A DNA stretch of 60,000 bases from Nematostella vectensis. Lineage: Eukaryota; Cnidaria; Anthozoa; Actiniaria; Edwardsiidae. Each line of letters starts with the position of its first letter. Positions within the stretch are counted from its first letter, which is position 1. Below, piece after piece: positions 9,601 through 17,100 of the stretch. Below the pieces are notes generated by a model, which saw only the letters and a program-made list of their open reading frames with translations, was not told the origin of the DNA and made no database searches. The position numbers were made by a program, and so were the translations under genes. The DNA is taken from NCBI RefSeq assembly GCF_932526225.1, contig NC_064034.1:8606001-8666000 (forward strand), read 5' to 3'.

Positions 9601-12579
9601 AGAAGATCATTGAAAAGATCACAAGAAGTAAGTCATTTTGTGACTGCAATCTATGTTGTCCTCAATTGCGTTGTGTTTTCTATTTTCTTTCCCTTGATGG
9701 CATTTTATGAATTCCAATGGTATTGCTTAGAATTAAAAAAAAATATTATCCAAAATTTGATTTTGTTACCATTTTATTCCAGTTCCTGAGCTTGATTTGA
9801 CGTTCACCCTTTCTGCAGACAGCGCGACTCCGGAACAGATCTATGTTCTTATGAAGGAAATCATAAAATCGTTTACTACTAAATTTGGAACATCTAAATT
9901 TCGAGTTGGTGTCGTCAACGCCGGATCATCTCCGACCAGGGTATTTGACTTTTCAGACTCACTCCCTGACAAGGAATCCTTTAAAAATGAAATCGAAAAG
10001 ATTTCCAGGATTTCAGGTTCTCCAGACATTCCAAAAGCATTAGAAGAAGTTTACAAAGTTTTCAACGAGTCTTCTTCAAGACCAACAGCAAAGAAGTGCA
10101 ATGTCATTATTGTAGATCGCCCATTGAATGTCGCCGAACCTGATATACGGATTGCGCTGAAGCCTTTTGATGAAAAGAATATCATAACAATTGCTGTTGG
10201 CATTCAAAAAGCAAATAAGACGGAACTTGTAGCGTACACCGAGTCGAAGCGCGCAGTTATTCAGGCAAACGCAACAGACAGCCCAATGGACACTATGGAC
10301 GAAGTCATGAAGGTCATTCTAAATGGTGAGATGTGTTAATGTTGAAAATTCGACTAGCATCTCTTTCCATGCCGTATTTAGTATGAAATTGTTGTCATAT
10401 GGGTGAATTGCTTGTTTGAGGCTGGTAATAACATTTATAATCGTCGCTGTGGCGGGCAGCGCTTATTCGAGATAATACGGTATGCCACTCTGCGGAGTTT
10501 TGTCATTGCATAAGGTTTCAGATGTATTGTATTATATTGATTATTATTGCTTTCGAGTTAAACACCAGCAGCATTGGATTATACAGCTAAAGCTTTAGTC
10601 TTTCTTATCGAAGAGTTTCAATATGTTGATGGTATTTTTTTTCTGTTTTTCAGACGATCTCAAGCCATCCTATGTGACATTTGCTGTGTCTGCTGCTGGA
10701 ATCAATGCCACTAAGACCTTGAATTTCATCAAAGACGTCATCAAGAAAACAATTAGCCGTCACGGCGGCACCGACAATATGAAAATCAATGTCATCGTGT
10801 TCGGAGACAAAGCCTCAGAGGTAATAAGCTTTGACTCCGACTTAAGCGAAGAAGAACTGTTGAAAGCCGTAGATTCTATACTTCTACCAACTGGAGAACC
10901 CTCGATTAAATCGGCCCTCGATAAAGTTCGCAAACGATTTAAAGAATCCGGTGCGCCTGCTGATGCTAAAAAGCTGTGTGTTTTGATGTGGGACAGTACC
11001 ACGTCTGATTCTGAAGCGGACCTCATGCTTGTATCAGGCGGTCTTAAGAAGGACGATATAACACTACTGTCTATGCCTCTCTCTCCTGAAGCGGCCCTTG
11101 ACGCTCCCAAGTTAACGGATCCGTTGCTTACCAAGCCACCGTCTGATGTCCCGATGGCGGTTGAAAGTATTCTGTATGATGGGGGAATATCATTACTTGC
11201 TAGTGAGTATCTTATTAAAAAAATTGTCATTAGGTAAATATATATTTATTCATCAAGTTTTATTTACTTGAATAGTGGGGGGGATATCTATACGTCTAAC
11301 GAGTTTTAAGGGTTGAAAAAAATGTGGATGATTAATAGTTTATGTGAGCCAGTGTGTTTACTTTTAAGATCAATAACTAATAAAATAAATAGGAGTAGGA
11401 GTAGCTGGTGTAAGACTCACTTATCTGTTATATGGCGTAAACACTCTTAAAACGTATTTTTAGCTTGTTTTTATGTTTGACAACCTCTAACTTTCCTGCA
11501 TGGTCTCCTTTGTCCTGAGCAATGCGATAAACGATACGAAATTACAATTTAGGTACATAACCTGTGCGTGGTTAAAGGTGCACTAATCAAGCATATAAGT
11601 TTTACAGGACGCTCACTTTTAGGCCAATCAGGATACGATACTGCATCACTTGAGTGTATGGTAAATATAATAACTGATAACTAATTTAAGGGGTGAAATG
11701 ATTAAAAGAATAGTATAATAAAATTTTGTGGTATTTTTTTTAAACTCGTACAATTTAAATAATAGTTGCGTAAATTGAGCAACTCGATTCGTGCTGATAG
11801 TGCTAGGGCTGGTAAATACTTAAGTTATTACTTTTATCGTGACATTTCTCATTCCAAATCCTCGTGATTCGAATCCTTGTTCACATGGCGGTGTGTTCAC
11901 TGGTTGCATGTGTAGTAGTATATATCATGTAAGTAAACATTAGTTTCCGGTCAAAGTTAATTTTGACCTGCATCATGCATTATTTTATTCTAAATACCGA
12001 TTTTTTTAAATAAAAATATGAGTTTTGCGTCGAATAAAATGTTTTTTTAATGTTCCTAATCAGATAGATTCGTTTTGTATTACAGTGTCTGATGGATGCG
12101 AACCCAACCCGTGTGCAAACGGTGGAACGTGCAGCCGAATCTCTTTTGGTTCCAACTTCACTTGCACTTGCCCTGTCGGATATACTGGAAAGAATTGCAC
12201 AGTTGGTGAGCCTGACCCCTTGACTGACTGTAGGGTTACAAAATTAGAATTGAATTTTACATAGTGCACATTTGACTCTTTGTAAGAATGGTCGAATCTT
12301 TCGGTTCTACTGCAAGTAAAGTAGGAAACTAGTTAAAAAAATATAATAATTCAATCATGATCTATTTGTATGAGTTAGAGTGGCTGGTTTGGATACATTT
12401 CTGTCAGGTACCATCAGCTCCTTCACATCCAAACCCTTGCTTGGCTATTTTTTATGGATATAAACTTTTATTTTGAGATCTCTGTGAACCGAACCCTTGT
12501 CAACATGGCGGTGTGTGCACCGAGTCTGGCTGCATGTGCCCATCAAGTTACTACGGGACGTACTGTGAGAACAGGAAAG
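457..12579 (+). CDS. Multi-exon gene: F5/8C - tandem vWA - EGF extracellular protein (partial, 5' end outside window)
   Basis: I join 15 exons: 457-609, 1699-1844, 2201-2378, 2734-3276, 3539-4093, 4330-4884, 5174-5704, 5967-6521, 6758-7312, 7602-8147, 9079-9627, 9783-10325, 10654-11202, 12086-12205 and 12478-12579. All junctions have AG/GT borders and compatible phases. They encode one discoidin-type F5/8C domain, ten vWA domains and two EGF repeats. Such domain mixes are typical of animal matrix or cell-surface adhesion proteins, so a secreted or membrane-bound location is inferred. No signal peptide is visible because the 5' end is missing. All vWA and EGF exons are phase 1-1, so exons can be gained or lost without shifting the frame. 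The 3' end is unresolved: the last exon may splice at 12579 or read through to a stop at 12848. One gene is the simplest reading, but a split into two genes, for example at the 0.9-kb introns, cannot be excluded without transcripts. Confidence 0.75.
1699..1844 (+). CDS. Exon: F5/8 type C domain, middle third
   Basis: The exon carries the 'tyrosine-strand' region of a discoidin domain: [18 protein letters not shown] corresponds to the common F5/8C pattern (Y-x-L-x-Y-S-x-D-G-x-x-W), with Phe where Trp is usual. The acceptor is TTCAACAG (phase 1). I chose the donor at 1845 (GTATAA, phase 0) because it alone keeps the frame with the next exon. A nearby GTAAGG at 1840 looks stronger as a donor but would create a stop (T + GA) at the next junction. 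Confidence 0.7.
1913..2215 (+). repeat. Diverged tandem duplication inside an intron, ending at a splice acceptor
   Basis: Two diverged copies of about 130-150 bp start at about 1913 and 2087. Both contain a TCAATCT-TCTGAGAAAAT segment, then AT-rich sequence, then TATGT-TACA-GACT-GCAA-GCTAC. In the second copy the TACAG is the real acceptor of the exon at 2201. In the first copy (about 2040-2060) it has become TACAAGACTAGC, so that acceptor AG has changed context. The first copy is therefore a relic intron end plus exon start. Confidence 0.55.
2201..2378 (+). CDS. Exon: F5/8 type C domain, last third
   Basis: The acceptor is TATACAG (phase 0) and the donor lies after a CCAG (phase 1). The translation contains a segment reading [11 protein letters not shown] and ends with ALRVEFYGC. 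These are the hallmark last two strands of F5/8C domains ('ARYIRI-P' and 'LRVELYGC'). The closing Cys would pair with the opening Cys of the 457-609 exon. The three exons together give about 159 residues, normal for this family. Confidence 0.78.
2734..3276 (+). CDS. Exon: vWA domain 1
   Basis: A 181-residue vWA fold sits in one phase 1-1 exon (acceptor GTCACAG, donor AAAAG/GTAAGTG). The first strand is IDIIFAISA, the middle strand ATIVFG, and the later strand ILIVMMDRS. The MIDAS DxSxS Asp is Ser and the MIDAS Thr is missing, so metal-dependent ligand binding is not expected. The Asp of the third MIDAS loop is kept but its Gly is Arg. The last ~43 residues, from [10 protein letters not shown] onward, recur in the chimeric exon at 5174-5704, because the 2428-bp duplication starts inside this exon at 3152. 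Confidence 0.85.
3539..4093 (+). CDS. Exon: vWA domain 2
   Basis: Phase 1-1 exon of 185 codons with acceptor TTTCTTTAG and donor GTAAGT. Strand 1 reads FDVTFAIGA; a later strand reads [10 protein letters not shown]. The DxSxS Asp is Gly here. Strands and helices are spaced as in other vWA domains of the array. It is duplicated without any protein change at 5967-6521. Residues at the start (VTF...) are read from a codon inside the exon; there is no start codon. Confidence 0.86.
4330..4884 (+). CDS. Exon: vWA domain 3
   Basis: Phase 1-1 exon of 185 codons; acceptor TTTTCTAG, donor GTGAGT. Strand 1 is [11 protein letters not shown], with Asn at the first MIDAS Asp position, the closest to a conserved site in the array. 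The central strands are YTFILYG and [11 protein letters not shown]. It is duplicated unchanged at 6758-7312. An open frame continues past the donor to 4994, but that tail is intronic and does not match the other domains. Confidence 0.86.
5174..5704 (+). CDS. Exon: chimeric vWA domain (front of domain 4, end of domain 1)
   Basis: The first part, up to GIIV, is identical to domain 4 (7602-8147). From [10 protein letters not shown] onward it is identical to the end of domain 1 (2734-3276). The switch is at 5577-5579, where the two parents share only AGT. The join keeps the frame but drops five residues (the VASGV/VGVGV strand end), giving 177 residues. Acceptor TTATCAG and donor AAAAG/GTAAGT are intact, so it should be spliced. 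Whether the shortened strand still folds is unknown. Confidence 0.85.
5967..6521 (+). CDS. Exon: vWA domain 2, duplicate
   Basis: Exact protein copy of the exon at 3539-4093, shifted by 2428 bp, with the same splice sites and phase 1-1 borders. Because copy 1 and copy 2 are both intact, both would be included in a full transcript. Confidence 0.85.
6758..7312 (+). CDS. Exon: vWA domain 3, duplicate
   Basis: Exact protein copy of the exon at 4330-4884 with identical splice sites and phases. The flanking introns are also copied, including the C-rich tract just after the downstream in-frame stop. Confidence 0.85.
7602..8147 (+). CDS. Exon: vWA domain 4 (parental form)
   Basis: Phase 1-1 exon of 182 codons. 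Strand 1 is [15 protein letters not shown], with Ser at the DxSxS Asp position. Later come FHYSVILYG and [11 protein letters not shown], then [14 protein letters not shown], which is the stretch cut short in the chimeric exon. The donor is AAAAG/GTACTT, weaker than the GTAAGT used by most exons here. Confidence 0.86.
8148..9078 (+). other. Intron, no feature recognised
   Basis: This 931-bp intron separates vWA domains 4 and 5. It is T-rich, with CACT-type simple sequence near 8450-8510 and a short direct repeat (ATTGCATTTTT) near 8930-8950. No vWA relic or other exon is visible. Open frames at 8410-8840 are low-complexity and unconvincing. Confidence 0.55.
9079..9627 (+). CDS. Exon: vWA domain 5
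   Basis: Phase 1-1 exon of 183 codons; acceptor CTTATCAG, donor GTAAGT. Strand 1 is [11 protein letters not shown] (Thr at the DxSxS Asp position); later strands are IHYGSIVFG and [11 protein letters not shown], then VTIITVALG. It is outside the recent duplication and clearly diverged from domains 1-4. Confidence 0.86.
9783..10325 (+). CDS. Exon: vWA domain 6
   Basis: Phase 1-1 exon of 181 codons; acceptor TTTTATTCCAG, donor GTGAGA. Strand 1 is [11 protein letters not shown], with Ser at the first MIDAS Asp position. The domain then has [20 protein letters not shown] and IITIAVG strands. The intron before it (9628-9782) is only 155 bp. Confidence 0.86.
10654..11202 (+). CDS. Exon: vWA domain 7
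   Basis: Phase 1-1 exon of 183 codons; acceptor TTTTTCAG, donor GTGAGT. Strand 1 is [11 protein letters not shown], strand 2 KINVIVFG, later [10 protein letters not shown] and ITLLSMPLS. It is the most divergent vWA of the array: the Gly-rich turn before the MIDAS Thr region is TGEPS and the C-terminal strand lacks the usual VAxG ending. Confidence 0.82.
11203..12085 (+). other. Intron containing a decayed EGF-like exon
   Basis: This 883-bp intron lies between the last vWA and first EGF exons. Apart from the EGF relic at about 11868-11935 it is AT-rich, with a short AGGAGTAGGAGTAG run near 11390 and no other recognised feature. Confidence 0.6.
11868..11935 (+). pseudogene. Relic EGF-like exon
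   Basis: The stretch translates as a degraded EGF repeat ([18 protein letters not shown]). It closely resembles the true EGF exon at 12478-12579, sharing the CCTTGT-CA-CATGGCGGTGTG and GGCTGCATGTG-type segments. The first Cys and the third Cys (TTC instead of TGC) are lost, and there is no clear acceptor. A GTAAGT just after it (about 11930) may be the old donor. Confidence 0.6.
12086..12205 (+). CDS. Exon: EGF-like domain 1
   Basis: Phase 1-1 exon of 40 codons; acceptor TTGTATTACAG, donor GTGAGC. It holds one complete EGF repeat with six Cys: [12 protein letters not shown], then CTC and GYTGKNC. The pattern 'NPC-NGGTC...CxCPxGYxGxxC' is canonical. There are no calcium-binding residues at the start. 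An NFT glycosylation sequon lies between Cys 3 and Cys 4. Confidence 0.87.
12478..12579 (+). CDS. Exon: EGF-like domain 2
   Basis: Phase 1 exon of 34 codons with six Cys: [12 protein letters not shown], then CMC and YYGTYC. The acceptor TTTTATTTTGAG is less ideal but has a good pyrimidine tract. The likely donor is GTGAGA at 12580. If that donor is not used, the frame stays open to 12848 and adds a hydrophobic stretch and a Lys/Arg-rich tail. Confidence 0.8.
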
Positions 12580-12848
12580 GTGAGAAAAGCAAAATGGTAA
12601 ATATCGAGTACGATCCGTATTTCTTTATAACTCTTTGTGCCGTGACCGTACACTATGGTTTTAAGATTTCGTGCGCACGCCGAAAGAAATTCCATGAGCA
12701 CAGAAAGAAATTCCGTTGGCATGGAAAGAAATTCCAAGAAATTCCAGAAAGAAATTTCGTGAGCACAGAAAGAAATTCCGTAAGCACGACAAAAAAAGGT
12801 TTAAAAGGTGTGCCCTTTCCCTTCAAGAATCGTAAATCGAGAGCCTGA
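12580..12848 (+). other. Read-through open frame after EGF 2: possible alternative C-terminus
   Basis: The EGF 2 frame continues without a stop for 89 codons. It includes a moderately hydrophobic segment (DPYFFITLCAVTVHYG) followed by Cys-Ala-Arg-Arg-Lys-Lys and a basic tail made from a 21-bp repeat. This could be a weak transmembrane anchor and cytoplasmic tail, or simply intron sequence open by chance. The consensus donor at 12580 favours the second. Confidence 0.3.
12682..12789 (+). repeat. 21-bp tandem repeat (GAAAGAAATTCC core)
   Basis: GAAAGAAATTCC-type cores start at 12682, 12703, 12724, 12747 and 12768, spaced 21, 21, 23 and 21 bp. Most are followed by GTGAGCACA-like sequence. Confidence 0.75.
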
Positions 12849-14245
12849 AAGTCGGAAGTATTGTTATCGACTATGATTATGCATATTACAGATTTGTTAA
12901 TAGCAGGCTTTAGTTGAATCGATCGAAGGCCCTTCAGATGGCTAGAGTAGAAGATAGCTTGAGTTTTGACATGAATTGACTTTTGGTTAAGTGTAGCTTC
13001 GGATTAAAGTGAATTTTTCGCCGCATATTGTATTTATTTACGCTTATTTGCTTATTTACTTGATACCCATGAAGCACTGCGGGTTACGATACACAGATTC
13101 TCCGATTGCAACCTTATTTGAAATAGGTGTATATTGATTTGGGTTGTGCGCCAAAAGATTTGTTTACAAAAGAACTTATTTTGTGTCTCATGTTATTGAT
13201 CGAATGAAACGTGTTGCCATGGAAACATGGACTAGATCGCTAGGTCTTTTTGTTTGCACGGCGACATTAAAATCGAAATCGTTGCGGTATACCTGAAACA
13301 CAGCCTTTACTTCTTGAGTAAGAGAAATCTTTCATCGAAACATCAAAATAGGGAATTCGAGATCGAAATAGAATTAAAGCTAAGCCTTTCTTGTATAGAG
13401 ATAGATTATAAGAAATAATTTCGTGTTTTGAACGTCTTAACGAGAAATTTAGACGACAAAAGCCATCCATCTAAGACTTTATCATATTTCTAATTTAAAA
13501 CAGCGTTCCTTTAGTCTTCTTATAAATTCTTTTGACTTTGAAAATATCGTTATAACAGATCGACAGCCGTGCGCTACGCTCCAAAGGTGTGCAAAGATAA
13601 TAGACGACATAAAACTTATACCCAATGTTGATCATTATTTTTTTATTCGCACACTATTTTTAACCTTTGTTTTGGCCAACATTGCTTAACTCTTCTGTTT
13701 GATTTAGAGAAAGCACTACCAAAAAGGTCTTAAGAGCGCAAAGAAAAGGAGCAAAATTACAATATTTGGAAACGTATTTTGAGAAAAAAAAAACAATTAC
13801 AAAACAAAAGAGAGTTCGTCGGTGCAAAGATTGATTAGCTCTTTCAATTCTTTTGATAAATCTGGTACGTAAAAAGGACGTTTTTATATGGAGAAAACTG
13901 GGCATTTGAGAAGAAGATAATATAATTACCTTTTGCGAGAAGCGAGTGTACAATGCGTTCTAATGTTGCAGCCGAATGGTAAAAGAAATCACCAAGCGAA
14001 ACACGAACGGAATACAAATCAAAGGCTCTGTGAGCCAACTCGTGAATGCAAATGTATTTTTCTGGTTATTTTCTTGTGTGCATAAAAGATATACAGGATA
14101 TAGAACACATTATGAACACATCCAAGATGCTGAGAGTACATAAAAATGTCCTTATTCCTTTTCTTCTTTCGATGTCATGACACACCAAGAACAGTATAAT
14201 TAATTATTATTATAATTATTATAAAAAGTAAAAAAAAATAAAAAA
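12849..14245. other. Non-coding stretch, nothing recognised
   Basis: AT-rich sequence downstream of the last exon seen. I looked for further EGF, vWA or transmembrane exons on the plus strand and found none that combine a domain match with splice sites. The 3' end of the vWA gene could still lie here. Confidence 0.4.
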
Positions 14246-14320
14246 TAGCGCTATCAGTGGGAATCGAACCCGTGTCGCTGCGGTCGGAGCAAAGTGTCTG
14301 CACGGCTAACGTGCAATTGC
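14246..14320 (-). repeat. tRNA-like / SINE-type element
   Basis: On the minus strand a clean Pol III B-box (GGTTCGATTCC) is followed by CCACTGATAGCGC and a T-run. Upstream is AGCCGTGCAGAC...GCTCCGACC, resembling a decayed D-arm/anticodon region. The acceptor stem does not close (no GCTATC partner in place), so a functional tRNA is unlikely. A tRNA-derived repeat fits better. Confidence 0.4.
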
Positions 14321-14990
14321 TAAGTCGACTTGTAACTAAAATTACTTTCAATACTATTGGTATCGTACCGTTCGAAAAGTTTTTGCTAGCATGTCAAATT
14401 TTAACATATTCTTTCCGGAAACAAAATAAAATACCCGCAATAATTGATCGCGTTACTGTCATATAAAGTGCTTTATTCATGTTAACATTCTAGAAAGGCG
14501 CAAAATCGTTATTCGATGAATAAGCGAGGGCTATGTGTTTGTACGAATTTTTTTTAGCTGATTGGGAAAGAATTGTGAAAAATTAATTTGTAGAAATCTA
14601 TCCTCTTCTATTTTGTCCTTCTAACAGAGGCTTTTTTTTAAGACCGATTGACATCAGTGTCGAAGGCGCATGCGCACATGAAGAAAATAGCTTATATAGA
14701 GTTTAGCGGTCACAGGTCGATGATATAGCCGTATTAAAGGACTAGGCTTTAAACCGGAAGTATATATATGATTTAAGGATTGCTGTGTTGCTAAAGCACA
14801 GAAAAAACACAAAAAATTTACGGATGATTCATCCGAGTATCCGAACATCCGACGATCGAGTGACATAGAAGTCCCTTCCATAACTCGTAAATGCTTTGCA
14901 AGCATTCACGAGTAAAAAAACATTGACTAATGGTTAGTGGGTTAATAAAATTTTGTCTATCAACCCCTTGCCTCTCAAGGAGTCAAGAAC

Positions 14991-15010
14991 TTCTAGTTCG
15001 CGAACTAGAA
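14991..15010. repeat. Perfect 20-bp palindrome
   Basis: TTCTAGTTCGCGAACTAGAA is identical to its reverse complement. It has no loop, so it could be a dimeric protein site or a chance/relict inverted repeat. Confidence 0.8.
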
Positions 15011-15254
15011 ATTCTGCGAAGTAGCCTTTTGGCTTGTCTAAGAAGCTGTGTTTTTTTTTCTATGCATAACTTTAAGTTAAAAAAAAAACTAGCTTCTTTA
15101 TGCTATTTTCATTAGGAATCGGCTGAACAGATTACAACCTTAACCTTACTCATCTGGATTAAGGGTTCCATTATAGAAAGAGTAAATGTCTCGACGGCAC
15201 CTTCATTATTAGTGGAGGTGTTACCCTCATTTGTATGCTTTTATGTTCTTATAT

Positions 15255-15439
15255 CCTGGGTACCAGAGGCTCAAAGCCTCACTCTACCACTATAAGTCAA
15301 ACAGCAGCGAAACAGCGACAACGAATATAAGCGAAACTAATCAACTCAGTTGCTTTCGCTCAATCGTTGTCGATCATTCGTTGTTGCTTTGGTTTAAATT
15401 AAAGAAAACGAGTGAGGCTTAAGCCTCTGGCACTCCAGG
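15255..15439. mobile_element. Foldback MITE-like element, 185 bp
   Basis: The ends are imperfect inverted repeats of about 30 bp: left CCTGGGTACCAGAGGCTCAA, right (reverse complement) CCTGGAGTGCCAGAGGCTTA, both followed by GCCTCACTC. The centre also folds: GCGACAACGA and AAGCGAAACT pair with TTTCGCT and TCGTTGTCG further on. There is no coding capacity, which fits a non-autonomous DNA element. I could not identify a target-site duplication. Confidence 0.65.
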
Positions 15440-15489
15440 TAATTCTGAAGATGCTGAACAGAGACTTCGGTCGGTACGTAATTACCTGG
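15435..15489. repeat. Inverted repeat with 10-bp arms
   Basis: CCAGGTAATT at 15435-15444 and AATTACCTGG at 15480-15489 are perfect inverted copies. The left arm overlaps the right end of the foldback element, so the two structures may be related. Confidence 0.6.
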
Positions 15490-16896
15490 GCATTATGTCG
15501 GTAAGTATAATCAGTAAAGGGTCAGGTAACACAGGTAAAACTTGTGTGTTTTCCATTTAAGCACAATAACCCAAAATAAGGGCTAACAAAATCACGTATT
15601 TTTTTGTTATTTTTTTAAAATAAAAAATACAGATCAAAAACAACAAATGCATTTTTTATCCTGAAGTAGTCGTCACTGTTTATTTACAAAATAAGAAGCT
15701 AAATTCTCGATAAGCGCCATTGAAGCTTTTATATGCTTAATGCAATCCTAATGCTTTTATTGTAAATGCGAAAGGTGCATAAATTCTTTAAAAAATGGCA
15801 ACATTTGCGATGACACAATACGAGTACAATAAAGTGTCCACACAGTATATGTGTATTTAGATTGAAAAAAGGAAAACATTCTGACGGAGTTTATCCAGAG
15901 CACGTAACAGTAGGTTACCTTATCGAATAATAATAGATGTGTTGCTGTTCATCATAGTATCACCGTATTCTAGTTTTACGGGTGGCTATGGATTGCCTGT
16001 TTTTCTTGTTTTGAATAGGGTCATGGGTGATCACATAAAGACGGCCCTAAAGGCAAAATAAGAAATTCAAACCTCTGTATCACTTTTACGTCCTAGGTTG
16101 ATTCTGGAGGCAAGAATGCTATCAAATGACTGTTACAGCTCTACCCTGGATGGAAGTCACAGTTCGCCTAATGCGCCGGTAATGTTATTGGAAAAAGGGG
16201 AGTTGGGACATTTCCATTCCAAAAGATTTTTTTGTTTCTCAAAGTTTCCGTCAGCTTCTCTGCTTTTAGGTTGACATAAAGTTCGATAGTTCCTTATTAC
16301 TAATAGTCATGTACAATACAATTGAGGTTTACTTACAAATGAAAAAAAGCGTAGAAAGGTAGTTTGTTTCTGCTTTGGGTGTTTAAAAACATTTAAAAAC
16401 TGAACGACAGGATGGCCAGTATAAGGTTAACTTTAACGAGTGGCGCACACCGAGTTACGTACGGCGCTTAGGGGTCGTTCACACATCCCCTCCCTCGACT
16501 GCCTATTGAAGAATGACCAAGTCCTAGGCCTGATTTATATGTCGCACTCCTGCCGTGTCGAATCTCATTCTTAAATTCGGCACCACACTAAACATGGCTG
16601 TACCTGTCGTTCTGCACGGCTAAAGCACGGACAGCGATTCAAACGTCGAGCTTTTGATTTGCCTTAACAACATACCATATGTTTGTTATATTTACAACAG
16701 AAACTCCACATTCAAGTAATTCAACTTATATTTCTCGCAAGCTATTGAGCGCGACTTTTTAGTGTGACTTCTGAATCAACATTGAACACAATGTATTTGT
16801 TTCGATACAAATAGAACATTAGTATGGCACGCAGGAGCGCGACGTATGGATCGGGCGGGCCTACACATTCCGCGTTACACACTCGCCTACGTGGGC
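15490..16896. other. Non-coding stretch, nothing recognised
   Basis: Mostly AT-rich. From about 16430 to 16890 the sequence becomes GC-richer (CGAGTGGCGCACACCGAG and similar), leading into the 36-bp minisatellite. This looks like repeat-derived sequence, but I cannot name the element. Confidence 0.35.
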
Positions 16897-17100
16897 GAAT
16901 TCTGTCTATGCGCCTGACTATGTTTCGTTTGCGAATTCTGTCTATGCGCCTGACTATGTTTCGTTTACGAATTCTGTCTATGCGCCTGACTATGTTTCGA
17001 TTACGAATTCTGTCTATGCGCCTGACTATGTTTCGTTTACGAATTCTGTCTATGCGCCTGACTATGTTTCGTTTACGAATTCTGTCTATGCGCCTGACTA
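16897..17100. repeat. 36-bp minisatellite, 5.7 copies
   Basis: Units begin with GAATTCTGTCTATGCGCCTG at 16897, 16933, 16969, 17005, 17041 and 17077; the last is 24 bp. Copies differ at one or two positions (GTTTGC, GATTAC, GTTTAC). Since 36 is divisible by 3, both strands stay open (12-residue repeats RILSMRLTMFRL on plus, IRKRNIVRRIDR on minus). That alone is not evidence of coding. Confidence 0.95.

Noticed and set aside
14246-14320. Functional tRNA gene
   Set aside because: The B-box is intact but no acceptor-stem partner or cloverleaf could be drawn.
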